Of a stretch of DNA of 43,167 nt, positions 33,768-41,717 are shown piece by piece. The position numbers and the translations under genes were made by a program. Positions within the stretch are counted from its first letter, which is position 1. Every line of letters starts with the position of its first letter. Origin of the DNA: Ahrensia sp. (GTDB lineage: Bacteria; Pseudomonadota; Alphaproteobacteria; Rhizobiales; Rhizobiaceae); contig NZXU01000098.1 of assembly GCA_002698425.1 (NCBI GenBank), forward strand, positions 1-43,167, given 5' to 3'. The notes beneath the pieces are model-generated. The model made no database searches. It was not told the DNA's origin and saw nothing but the letters and a program-made list of their open reading frames with translations.

Positions 33768-34465
33768 GCCACGTTCGTTCCCCGCGCCGATCCGACCCAG
33801 CGATCCGCATTTGCCGCGCGCAATCCCTCGGCCAGCGCGATCGCCACCGCAACACCGTCGATCACGGGCAGTTTGAAACGGTCGGAAAGGGTCAGTGCGA
33901 GATCGGCCATGCCGGCGCATCCAAGCACGATAGCGTCCGGCTTGTCATCGGTGAGCGCGACGGCGATTTCCGCTGCGATGGTGTTGCAGGAGGCGTCCTT
34001 GTCCGTTTCCAGCGCCAAGACCGGCACCTCCGACGCCCGCACCCTGGCGCAGCGGGCGGCAAATCCGTAGGCCGCGAGATTGGCCTCGATGACCGGCACC
34101 GAAACGCCGAGCGTGGTCACCACCGAGAACCGTTCGCCGACGAGCGTCGCGGCATGAAACGCGGCTTCGCCTATCCCGATGACGGGCACGGGCGAGCGCC
34201 TCTTGAGCGCCATCAGCCCGGTATCGTCGAAACAGGCGATGATACAGGCGTCGTAGCCGCCCTTTTCGACCACTTCGGCCTGGAACAGGCGAAACAGGCC
34301 CGGAAGCGCGGCTGCTCCGTCCTCCGCTCCCTGGATAGCCGGCGGCGTATCGGTCGGATTGACGGCTGTGATCGTCGTCCCCGCCCCGGCCGCCGCCTTC
34401 CCCGCAGCCTCGATCGATCGCGTCATCGCCACGGTCGAATTGGGATTGATCACCAGGATGTGCAT
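33764..34465 (-). CDS. Asp/Glu/hydantoin racemase family protein
   Basis: The 233-residue protein starts with ILVINPNST and has the two catalytic cysteines of this family: C78 in ACFDDTG and C183 in LGCAGMADL. INPNST and ACFDD are characteristic of the hydantoin/allantoin racemase branch (HyuE) rather than of glutamate racemase. It would interconvert the enantiomers of a hydantoin-like ring. It lies between the transporter permeases and the GNAT gene, three bases after the former and overlapping the latter. Confidence 0.87.
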   Translation of the reverse strand: MHILVINPNSTVAMTRSIEAAGKAAAGAGTTITAVNPTDTPPAIQGAEDGAAALPGLFRLFQAEVVEKGGYDACIIACFDDTGLMALKRRSPVPVIGIGEAAFHAATLVGERFSVVTTLGVSVPVIEANLAAYGFAARCARVRASEVPVLALETDKDASCNTIAAEIAVALTDDKPDAIVLGCAGMADLALTLSDRFKLPVIDGVAVAIALAEGLRAANADRWVGSARGTNVA

Positions 34466-34468
34466 AGC

Positions 34469-35308
34469 TCAAACCATGCCCTTGCCGGCATCGGAACCTT
34501 GCCGGGCGCGACGCCGGTTGAGTACCAGAACCGTGATCAGGAACACGGCGATGATGACCAGCGAAAAGCCCGTCGTCAGCGTACCGAGCGCGAAGATGAC
34601 CGGCGTGGTGACATTCGTGGTCATGCCGAAGATTTCGAGCGGCAATGTGTTGTAGCTGCCCGCCGTCAGCAGGGTTCGCGCGAACTCGTCATAGGACAGC
34701 GTGAAGCCGAACAGCGCCACGCCGATCAGCATCGGTGCGATGATCGGCAGAACAACATGCCAGATGGTCTGCCACGCGGACGCGCCCTGGTCGCGCGCCG
34801 CTTCCTCGAAACTCTTGTCGAAGCGGTTGAAGACCGCGAACATGATGAGGAGGCCGAAAGGCAGCGTCCAGGTCAACTGGGAGCCAAAGCCGGAGGTCGA
34901 CCAGTGAACCGTCAGGCCGGACTGCGAGAAGATCAGCCCGACGCCGAGCGAGATGAGGATCGACGGGATCACCAGCGAGGTGATGATCAGGTAGAAGACG
35001 ACGCCCGAGCCCGGAAAGCGCTTGCGGAATGCAAGACCGCCCATCACCGAAACGACGACCGTGGTCACCATGACCATTAGGCCGAGCACGAAGGACCGGG
35101 CGAAGCTGCCCCAGATATCGCCGACCGCCTGTTGCTGGAAAAGCTCGTGGAACCAGTGCAGCGAGACCCCGCGCATCGGAAAAGTCAGCCCGCCCTGCGG
35201 CCCCTGGAAAGACAGGATCGCGATGGTGATCGTCGGCCCGTAGAGGAAGATCAGGAACAGGATGAAGAAAGCGGCGAGGACATAGAAAGAGCGCGGTCTG
35301 GTTTCCAT
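34469..35308 (-). CDS. ABC transporter permease (PotC type)
   Basis: The 279-residue protein has six hydrophobic segments and the conserved loop EEAARDQGASAWQTIWHVVLPIIAPM, whose core is EEAARDQGASAWQTIWHVVL, of spermidine/putrescine-type permeases. It pairs with the PotB-type permease encoded two bases upstream. ATG at 35308 follows AAGGAGCTCTGACC. A longer in-frame reading extends into the potB-like gene and is rejected. Confidence 0.9.
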   Translation of the reverse strand: METRPRSFYVLAAFFILFLIFLYGPTITIAILSFQGPQGGLTFPMRGVSLHWFHELFQQQAVGDIWGSFARSFVLGLMVMVTTVVVSVMGGLAFRKRFPGSGVVFYLIITSLVIPSILISLGVGLIFSQSGLTVHWSTSGFGSQLTWTLPFGLLIMFAVFNRFDKSFEEAARDQGASAWQTIWHVVLPIIAPMLIGVALFGFTLSYDEFARTLLTAGSYNTLPLEIFGMTTNVTTPVIFALGTLTTGFSLVIIAVFLITVLVLNRRRARQGSDAGKGMV

Positions 35309-35310
35309 GG

Positions 35311-36195
35311 TCAGAGCTCCTTCCGGATATCGACGAAGCGCAACATCACGGCAATCACCAGAAGCACCGTGATCAGCAGGATGACCGCCGTCGCGCAAGC
35401 CGAGGGATATTGCAGCAGGCCGATATCGTTCGAGATCAGCCGGCCGACATTGGCCTTCTGCGAACCGGACATGAAACGCACGGTGATGAAATCGCCCATC
35501 ACCAGCGTGATGACGAATATCGAGCCGATCATGATGCCGGGCTTGGTCAGCGGAATGATCACATTGGTCAGCGTCTGGAAGCCGGTCGCGCCATTGTCAT
35601 AAGCCGCCTCGAGCAGCGACTTGTCGATGCGCATCATGGTGTTGAAGATCGGCACCACCATGAACAGCGTATAGAGATGCACGAAGGCGAGAATGACGGC
35701 GAAATCCGAATAGAGCAGCCATTCCAGAGGCTGGTCGATGATGCCGAGATCCATCAAAGTGGAATTGGCGATGCCGTTACGCCCGAGGAACGGGATCCAG
35801 GAAATCATGCGGATGATGTTCGAGGTCCAGAACGGAATCGTGCACAGCAGGAAAAGCGCGATCTGCCAGACCAGCGAGCGCACGTGAAACGCCAAAAAAT
35901 AGGCGATGGTGAAACCGATCAACAGCGTCGCCGCCCAGGCGATCACCGCATATTTGATGGTATTGAGAAACACCTGATAGGTGACCGGCGAGGTCAGCAG
36001 GAATTCGTAGTTGTCGAACTGGAACGCCGGATAGATCGAATATTCCGTCGCGCCCCAGAAACTGACGATAACGATCGTCAGGATCGGCAGCAGCAGGAAG
36101 AAGAACAGGATCAGCGCCAGCGGCAGCGACATCAGCCAGCCGCTCAACGCGTCGGATAGGCCATGCGATTGGCGCTTGCTGGTCGCCGTGAGCAT
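35311..36195 (-). CDS. ABC transporter permease (PotB type)
   Basis: The 294-residue permease has six membrane segments and the loop SLLEAAYDNGATGFQTLTNV. ATG at 36195 has an excellent CTTGGAGGCGACG site; the in-frame ATG at 36234 has none and would add 13 residues, so I prefer 36195. A perfect hairpin lies between this gene and the binding-protein gene. It forms the membrane channel with the PotC-type protein. Confidence 0.88.
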   Translation of the reverse strand: MLTATSKRQSHGLSDALSGWLMSLPLALILFFFLLLPILTIVIVSFWGATEYSIYPAFQFDNYEFLLTSPVTYQVFLNTIKYAVIAWAATLLIGFTIAYFLAFHVRSLVWQIALFLLCTIPFWTSNIIRMISWIPFLGRNGIANSTLMDLGIIDQPLEWLLYSDFAVILAFVHLYTLFMVVPIFNTMMRIDKSLLEAAYDNGATGFQTLTNVIIPLTKPGIMIGSIFVITLVMGDFITVRFMSGSQKANVGRLISNDIGLLQYPSACATAVILLITVLLVIAVMLRFVDIRKEL

Positions 36196-36260
36196 CGTCG
36201 CCTCCAAGGAGATTGTCTGGGTCTGGTCCGACATAGATTATCCATTCGAAGTCAGGAAAC

Positions 36261-36293
36261 GGCGCCCCGGAAATAGGGAAAAACCGGGGCGCC
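36261..36293 (-). other. hairpin between the Pot-type binding protein and permease genes
   Basis: GGCGCCCCGG (36261-36270) and CCGGGGCGCC (36284-36293) form a perfect 10-bp stem with a 13-base loop. On the minus strand it is followed by GTTTCCTG, too poor in T for a strong terminator, so partial termination or 3'-end protection of the binding-protein message is likely. Confidence 0.6.
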
Positions 36294-36307
36294 GCGATCT
36301 CACCGCG

Positions 36308-37600
36308 TTACGCTGCGATGAATTCGTTCCACTTGCGGACCATGTACTGGTTCTCGTCCATGACGGCGTTCCAGCAGGCCACTGCGCCCATGCGGTCGTA
36401 GAAGGAACCGCCGTCGCGCGTTTCACCCGCCTCGGCCAGCTTGTCGCCGGTTGGGCTGGTGATGACGTCTGTCGCTTCCTTGCCTTCGAACCAGTAGCCC
36501 CACTCGTTCTCGCTCATGAACTCCTTGGAGGTTTCCGGCACAGCCGAGTAGTAGCCCTGGCGCATCAGGTAGCCGCCAACCCAGCCAGACAGGTACCAGT
36601 TGATGTACTCGTAGGCTGCGTCGAGTTCGAGACCGGAAAGGCCCTTCGACAGGCCGATGCCGCCGCCCCAGGAGCGGTAGCCTTCCTTCAGCGGCTGGTA
36701 GACGCAGGGGATGCCGCGCGACTTCACGGCGGTGATCGCCGGCGACCACATGGACTGGATGACGACTTCGCCCGACGCCATCAGGTTGACGGACTCGTCG
36801 AACGTCTTCCAGAAGGCGCGAAACTGGCCGTTCTTCTTGGCTTCCGTGAAGATCGCGATGGTCTTGTCGATCTCTTCGCGGGTCATGTTGCCCTTGTCGC
36901 CATAGGCGATCTCGCCCATCGCTTCGCAGACCATGGCCATGTCCATGATGCCGATAGAGGAGATGTCGAGGATCGAGGCCTTGCCCTTGAATTCGGGGTT
37001 CAGCAGCTCGGTCCAGCTCTCGATCGGACGGCCGATCAGGTCGGGACGAATGCCGAGCGTGTCGGCATTGTAGATGGTCGGGATGAGCGTCATCCAGCCG
37101 GTCTCGCTGTCGGAGAAGCTGGTGCCGTCCGGCCCGTCGACGAAACCGACCGTGTGCGGCGCGGTTCCCTGCGCGATCACGCTTTCCGGCGTGAGCTTGC
37201 CGGATTTGAAGATGCCGACGATCTTGTCGTAATTGGCGATCTTCGACGTATCCATCGCCTGCAGGTTGCCGGTCGGCCAGACTTTTTTGCAGATCCAGTA
37301 CTCGATGTCGGCGATGTCGAAGCTGTCGGGCTGGGTCGCGGCGCGCTGCGTCACGCTGTCGGAATCCAGCGCCGTCATTTCGAGCGTGAAGCCGAGATCT
37401 TCCTTCACCTTCTGCGCGACGTCGTTGAGGTTGGATACGCCGGTGCCGAACTGGCGAAGCGTCACATCCTTGATGTTCTGCGCCCAGATGGTCGGGAATC
37501 CGGTAATCGCGCCGGATCCGAGTGCAGCGCCGGCCGTGGCCGCAGCGCCCTTGAGGACCGAACGCCGGCTGACGCCCTTCTTGTCCTGTTTCGTGGTCAT
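36308..37600 (-). CDS. Pot-type ABC transporter substrate-binding protein, Tat-exported
   Basis: The 430-residue protein has a classical twin-arginine signal (VSRRSVLKGAAATAGAAL, residues 10-27). The mature part is a type-2 periplasmic binding protein of the PotD/spermidine-putrescine family: FDIADIEYWICKKV, TLIPTIYNADTLGI, ESWTELLNPEFKGKASI and GGGIGLSKGL. The ligand need not be a polyamine; companion genes suggest a hydantoin- or ureide-like compound. ATG at 37600 follows AAAAGGAGCACCTACC. It is the second gene of the operon. Confidence 0.9.
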   Translation of the reverse strand: MTTKQDKKGVSRRSVLKGAAATAGAALGSGAITGFPTIWAQNIKDVTLRQFGTGVSNLNDVAQKVKEDLGFTLEMTALDSDSVTQRAATQPDSFDIADIEYWICKKVWPTGNLQAMDTSKIANYDKIVGIFKSGKLTPESVIAQGTAPHTVGFVDGPDGTSFSDSETGWMTLIPTIYNADTLGIRPDLIGRPIESWTELLNPEFKGKASILDISSIGIMDMAMVCEAMGEIAYGDKGNMTREEIDKTIAIFTEAKKNGQFRAFWKTFDESVNLMASGEVVIQSMWSPAITAVKSRGIPCVYQPLKEGYRSWGGGIGLSKGLSGLELDAAYEYINWYLSGWVGGYLMRQGYYSAVPETSKEFMSENEWGYWFEGKEATDVITSPTGDKLAEAGETRDGGSFYDRMGAVACWNAVMDENQYMVRKWNEFIAA

Positions 37601-37664
37601 GGTAGGTGCTCCTTTTCCCTGCGATGACTGGCCGTCGGCGGAATGCCTCCGGCCGGTTTACGGC

Positions 37665-38654
37665 CTAGGCCGCAAGCGAGTGGGCGTCCTCCGGCTTCCA
37701 AGTCAGGAAGACGGACTGGCCGATTTCGACTGGATTGGCGAAGAATGCCGTGTCGCCGACGCTGACCGTCAGCTCCCCGGCATCCGGCGTTTCAGCCGTG
37801 ACGTTGACCATCGTGCCGAGATACTCGACGGCGCGGACGGCCGCCGGCATGAACTCTCCCTCGGGCTGCTCCGGCAGGATCGCCATGCGGTCCGTGCGCA
37901 CGGCCTTCTTGCCGTGGGCCTCACCGAGAATATTGTGCCCGCCGATGAAGCGCGCGACGAATTCGGTGCGCGGGGCGTCGAAGACCGTCTGCGGCGGACC
38001 GTCCTGTTCGATGCGGCCGCCATTCATGACGATGATGTGGTCGGCGAGCGCCAGCGCCTCGTCCTGACTGTGAGTGACATGGATGAAGGAAATCCCGAGC
38101 TCGCGCTGGAGGCGCTTCAATTCGGTGCGCATGCGAATGCGCAGAAACGGATCGAGCGCCGAAAGCGGCTCATCAAGCAGCAGGATCGACGGCTTGGTGA
38201 TCAGTGCGCGCGCTAGCGCCACGCGCTGTTGCTGGCCGCCGGAAAGCTGTGTCGGGAGCCTGTCGCCATAAGGCGCCATGTCGACCAGTTCGAGCAGTTG
38301 GCGGGCTTCCGCTTGGCGCGTCTTCTTGTCGACGCCCTTCATTTTCAGGGAGAAAGCGACATTGTCGACGACGCTCAGATGCGGAAACAACGCGTAACTC
38401 TGAAACATCATCGCCGTGCCGCGCCGCGCCGGCGGCAAATCGGTGATGTTGAGGCTGTTCTGGAGAATGTCGCCCGAGGAAACCGTCTCGTGGCCTGCGA
38501 TCATCCTCAGCGTCGAAGACTTGCCGCAACCGGACGGTCCGAGCAGGCAGGTATAGGTTCCGTCGGGAATGGTCTGGTCGATTGCGTCGACGGCAATCGT
38601 GTCGCCATAGCGTTTGGTCAATTTGATGAGTTCAAGCGCCGATTTCGCCGACAT
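37665..38654 (-). CDS. ABC transporter ATP-binding protein (PotA type)
   Basis: The 329-residue ATPase has Walker A GPSGCGKSS, Q-loop FQSYALFPHLSV, signature LSGGQQQRVALARAL, Walker B ILLLDEP, H-loop HVTHSQDEAL and a C-terminal TOBE domain (from about residue 240). FIGGHNILGEAHG and the TOBE domain place it with PotA/UgpC-type ATPases. It is the first gene of the eight-gene operon and faces the GntR regulator across a 250-bp gap (38655-38904) that carries AT-rich promoter-like sequence but no gene. Confidence 0.92.
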   Translation of the reverse strand: MSAKSALELIKLTKRYGDTIAVDAIDQTIPDGTYTCLLGPSGCGKSSTLRMIAGHETVSSGDILQNSLNITDLPPARRGTAMMFQSYALFPHLSVVDNVAFSLKMKGVDKKTRQAEARQLLELVDMAPYGDRLPTQLSGGQQQRVALARALITKPSILLLDEPLSALDPFLRIRMRTELKRLQRELGISFIHVTHSQDEALALADHIIVMNGGRIEQDGPPQTVFDAPRTEFVARFIGGHNILGEAHGKKAVRTDRMAILPEQPEGEFMPAAVRAVEYLGTMVNVTAETPDAGELTVSVGDTAFFANPVEIGQSVFLTWKPEDAHSLAA

Positions 38655-38815
38655 GTGCGAGCTCCCTGCATAGTCGCAGGAGGCGCTGCAAACCGCGTGC
38701 CAATTACAGGACAGGAGCTAACCGTTTGTTTTCATGAAAGAATAAATTTCAATGGGTTTTTCCCACTCATCTTGCGCCCAATTTTTATGCAGATGGGATA
38801 CACTCTGCACAGTTT

Positions 38816-38825
38816 TTGTATACGA
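38816..38825. promoter_or_regulatory. candidate GntR operator core
   Basis: TTGTATACGA contains the palindrome GTATAC and matches the shape of FadR/FCD-type operators (TNGTNNNACNA) in part. It lies in the gap between the Pot-type operon and the gntR gene. No second copy is evident, so confidence is low. Confidence 0.35.
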
Positions 38826-38904
38826 TTTTGCCATTGATTGAATCGGATACGGAGCGTAATTGATTGAGCGGACATATCTGTCCGCAATCACTGGTTCAGG
38901 GGCT

Positions 38905-39624
38905 ATGAACACGATCCCGGCAGATCTGCACGGAACCTACTCCCTCCCGCCCGGGCGGGCGCTGGACATCTGTTATCAGCTGGAAGCGGCAATTCTGCAG
39001 CATCGCATGCGCCCCGGGATGAAGCTTGCCGAGGACGAGGTCGGAGATACTTTCGGCGTCAGCCGGACAGTCGCGCGAACCGCTCTCCAGGCGCTCGCCC
39101 ATGGCGGTTTGGTGACGATCGAACGCAATCGCGGCGCCTTCGTGTCCCGCCCGACGATCCGCGAAGCCCACGAGGTGTTCGAGGCGCGCGCGCTGATCGA
39201 GCCCCGGATAGCCCGCATGGCCGCCGCGGCGATGACACCGGAACAGCTTGAAGGCCTTCACCGCCATGTCGAAGCCGAACACGAGGCGACGCGGCACGGC
39301 GACATGGGTGTCGCGCTTTCCCTGTCAGGCAGCTTTCACACGGCAATCGCCGAGATCGCCGACCAGCGTATACTCACGCAGATCCTGCGGTCGCTCGTTT
39401 CGCGCTCGTCGCTGATCATCGCGCTCTATTGGCGCCGCCGCGATACGGCCTGCGAAAGCCATTCGCATCATGCCCTGCTGGACGCCTTTGCCCGCAAGGA
39501 CGCGGCGCGGGCCGAGGAGATCATGAAGAGCCACATCGTGGACCTTCACTCCGGCCTCGACCTTGTCGACCGCCCCGAAGACGAACCGTCGCTGGCCGAC
39601 GTCTTCGCCACGCCCAGAGCCTAA
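38905..39624 (+). CDS. GntR family regulator, FCD (FadR) subgroup
   Basis: The 239-residue protein has an N-terminal winged helix (MKLAEDEVGDTFGVSRTVAR, ALQALAHGGLVTIERNRGAFV) and an all-helical FCD ligand domain with histidines for metal or ligand binding (FHTAIAEIADQ, SHSHHALLDAF, KSHIVDLHSGL). ATG at 38905 is preceded by CAGGGG at close spacing; an in-frame TTG at 38860 would add 15 residues. Divergent placement suggests control of the Pot-type operon, but the tail-to-tail TRAP operon is an alternative target. Its TAA stop overlaps the TRAP permease stop (CTAA). Confidence 0.88.
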   Translation: MNTIPADLHGTYSLPPGRALDICYQLEAAILQHRMRPGMKLAEDEVGDTFGVSRTVARTALQALAHGGLVTIERNRGAFVSRPTIREAHEVFEARALIEPRIARMAAAAMTPEQLEGLHRHVEAEHEATRHGDMGVALSLSGSFHTAIAEIADQRILTQILRSLVSRSSLIIALYWRRRDTACESHSHHALLDAFARKDAARAEEIMKSHIVDLHSGLDLVDRPEDEPSLADVFATPRA

Positions 39625-41594
39625 CCGGTCGGAGCGGCCGCCTCGGCCTTGCGCGGCTTCGGCTCCGCGGCCGGGACGAAAAACAGCGCGGCGGCGATCG
39701 CCAGACCGGCGGCCGTACTGATCCACTCGGGAAACCCGACCAGCAACCCGGCCGCGAAGAGCGGCAGTCGCGTCCATGCCCGCAGCGGACCGCGATAGGG
39801 AAGCTCCCCCTCCGAGGCGCCGGCAATCATGATGACAGCGAGAATGTTCAACAGGACCCAAATCGCCGTTTCATAGAGCGGCCCCTGGAAGATCAGGGCC
39901 GGTTCGAACAGGAAGAAGATCGGCAGAACGTAAAGCACGACTCCCAGCCTCGCCGCATGCATACTCGTATGGAGAGCGTCCGAACCGCTGATCCGCGAGG
40001 CCAGGAAAGCAGCCAGCGCAACCGGCGGCGTGATCGCGGCAAGCGAGGCGTAATAGGCGATGAACATGTGGACCGCCAGCGTGTTCAACCCGGCGATCTG
40101 CTCGAGCGCCGGCGCCAGCGTCAGGGCCAGCATCAGATAAGCCGCAACGATCATGCCGAGCATGCCGAAAATCATGCAGACCACGATACCGATCGCCAGC
40201 ACGGGGACCACATTGTCGCCACCCATACGCACGAGGCTCGCTGCGATGACCGGCGCCACACCGGTGGCCATCAGTCCGCCAAGGATGAAGCTGGTTGGCA
40301 GCAGCAGCCCCATCGTCTGGCTCAGCAGCTTGGAAATCTGGTAGAAGAGTTCCGGCACGCGGCGGATTTCCAGCCGCAATTTCGGATGCAGCGTTGTCAG
40401 GACCAGCAGCAGCGCCGAGGCATAGAACGGCGTCAGGCGCTCCCAGCGCATCAGGACCAGCCCCCAGACCAGGAAGGCGAGCACGATCAGGAACGGCCAG
40501 CCGTCTTTCAGCACTTGGCCGACCTTGGGCAGATCCTCGCGCGCCATGCCTTCGATGTTGTTGCGCAGCGCGTAGCCATGCACATGCATGTAGAGGCCGA
40601 AATAATAGAGCACCGCGGGGATGACGGCCGCGAGGACGATCGTGCCGTAGGAGATGCCTGTGAAGTCGGCCATGATGAAGGCGACCGCGCCCATCACCGG
40701 CGGCATGATCATCCCGCCGGTCGAGGCACAGGCTTCCAGCGCGCCAGCGTAATAAGGGGGAAAGCCGGCCTTTTTCATCGCCGGGATCGTCACGGAACCG
40801 GTGCCGACGACGTTTGAGAAGATGCTGCCAGACAGAGAACCGAAGAAGCCCGACGCCAGCACGGACACCTTGGCGGGCCCGCCGCGCGCGGTGCCCATCA
40901 TGGCCAACGCCAGATTGAGGAAGAACTCGGCCGCGCCGGTCGCCACCATGAGCGCGGCGAGAAGCAGGAACCCGATCAGCGTTTCGGCCACGACCCGGGT
41001 CACGACACCGAGCATGGCGTCATTTGAGAAGACGTTGAACGCGACCGTGCGCGCGAACGATGTCGGCGGGCCCCAGAAGATGCCCGGCATGTAGGAGGCA
41101 TAGACCGGGTAAAGCGACAGGATGGCAACGATCACCAGGAAGACCATGCCGCCCGAACGTCGCGCGCCTTCGAGAATGAGAAGATAGAGCCCCACCGCGA
41201 CGACCAGCTGCCAATCATGCTTGACCGGCACCCATGTGCCGAACACGAGCTGCCGCGAAAAATAGGCCATGACCAGACACAAGACGAGGATGGCGATCGC
41301 GGGGGCGTAGCTTGCCCAGGTGACCCCTTTTTCGCCCTTCCATGCCGGCAGCAGCAGGTACACAACCGGCAGGAACGCGGCCATCAGAAGGAAGTAATAG
41401 GTCAGATCGAGCAGCGGAAAGATCGAGAAGATGTAGCCGATGGCCATCAGCACGCCGGCGGCCGAGGCCAGAACGACCAGCGTCCGAACCCAGAACGGCA
41501 TCGACATCCAGCGGTCCTCGGAAGGATCGCGCATATCCTCCGGCACGACGTCCGGATTAGGTTGTATCGTCGAGGAAGTATTATCGGCGTTCAT
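39621..41594 (-). CDS. TAXI-type TRAP transporter fused permease
   Basis: The 657-residue protein fuses the small (DctQ-like) and large (DctM-like) TRAP membrane parts, with some sixteen or more hydrophobic segments. DctM landmarks are GSLSGSIFSNVVGTGSVTIP, EACASTGGMIMPPVMGAVAF and AAITPPVALAAFLASRI. Such fusions work with TAXI-family binding proteins, and one is encoded 123 bp upstream. ATG at 41594 follows CCAAGGTGCGAGC; a longer reading to 41660 runs into the intercistronic hairpin. Confidence 0.92.
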   Translation of the reverse strand: MNADNTSSTIQPNPDVVPEDMRDPSEDRWMSMPFWVRTLVVLASAAGVLMAIGYIFSIFPLLDLTYYFLLMAAFLPVVYLLLPAWKGEKGVTWASYAPAIAILVLCLVMAYFSRQLVFGTWVPVKHDWQLVVAVGLYLLILEGARRSGGMVFLVIVAILSLYPVYASYMPGIFWGPPTSFARTVAFNVFSNDAMLGVVTRVVAETLIGFLLLAALMVATGAAEFFLNLALAMMGTARGGPAKVSVLASGFFGSLSGSIFSNVVGTGSVTIPAMKKAGFPPYYAGALEACASTGGMIMPPVMGAVAFIMADFTGISYGTIVLAAVIPAVLYYFGLYMHVHGYALRNNIEGMAREDLPKVGQVLKDGWPFLIVLAFLVWGLVLMRWERLTPFYASALLLVLTTLHPKLRLEIRRVPELFYQISKLLSQTMGLLLPTSFILGGLMATGVAPVIAASLVRMGGDNVVPVLAIGIVVCMIFGMLGMIVAAYLMLALTLAPALEQIAGLNTLAVHMFIAYYASLAAITPPVALAAFLASRISGSDALHTSMHAARLGVVLYVLPIFFLFEPALIFQGPLYETAIWVLLNILAVIMIAGASEGELPYRGPLRAWTRLPLFAAGLLVGFPEWISTAAGLAIAAALFFVPAAEPKPRKAEAAAPTG

Positions 41595-41657
41595 GCTCGC
41601 ACCTTGGCTCTTTCCGGCCGTTTCCGATTGCCCGGAGTCCGTTTGATATTCGCTGAG

Positions 41658-41690
41658 CACCCGCGCCGGCCGAAATCGGCGGCGCGGGTG
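41658..41690 (-). other. hairpin between the TAXI binding protein and TRAP permease genes
   Basis: CACCCGCGCCG (41658-41668) and CGGCGCGGGTG (41680-41690) form an 11-bp perfect stem, with GCCG/CGGC continuing in the loop. On the minus strand no T-run follows, so it is a likely stabiliser or attenuator; on the plus strand it is followed by TATTTCT. Confidence 0.6.
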
Positions 41691-41717
41691 TATTTCTAGA
41701 GAAGACCGGTTACCCGC

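Noticed and set aside
36176..37627. Plus-strand open frame across the Pot-type binding protein gene
   Set aside because: Antisense to a gene with a classical Tat signal and strong ribosome binding site; no domain of its own.
38761..38830. Sigma70 promoter for gntR
   Set aside because: TTGCGC and GATACA-like hexamers exist but spacing (19 bp) and sequence are poor.
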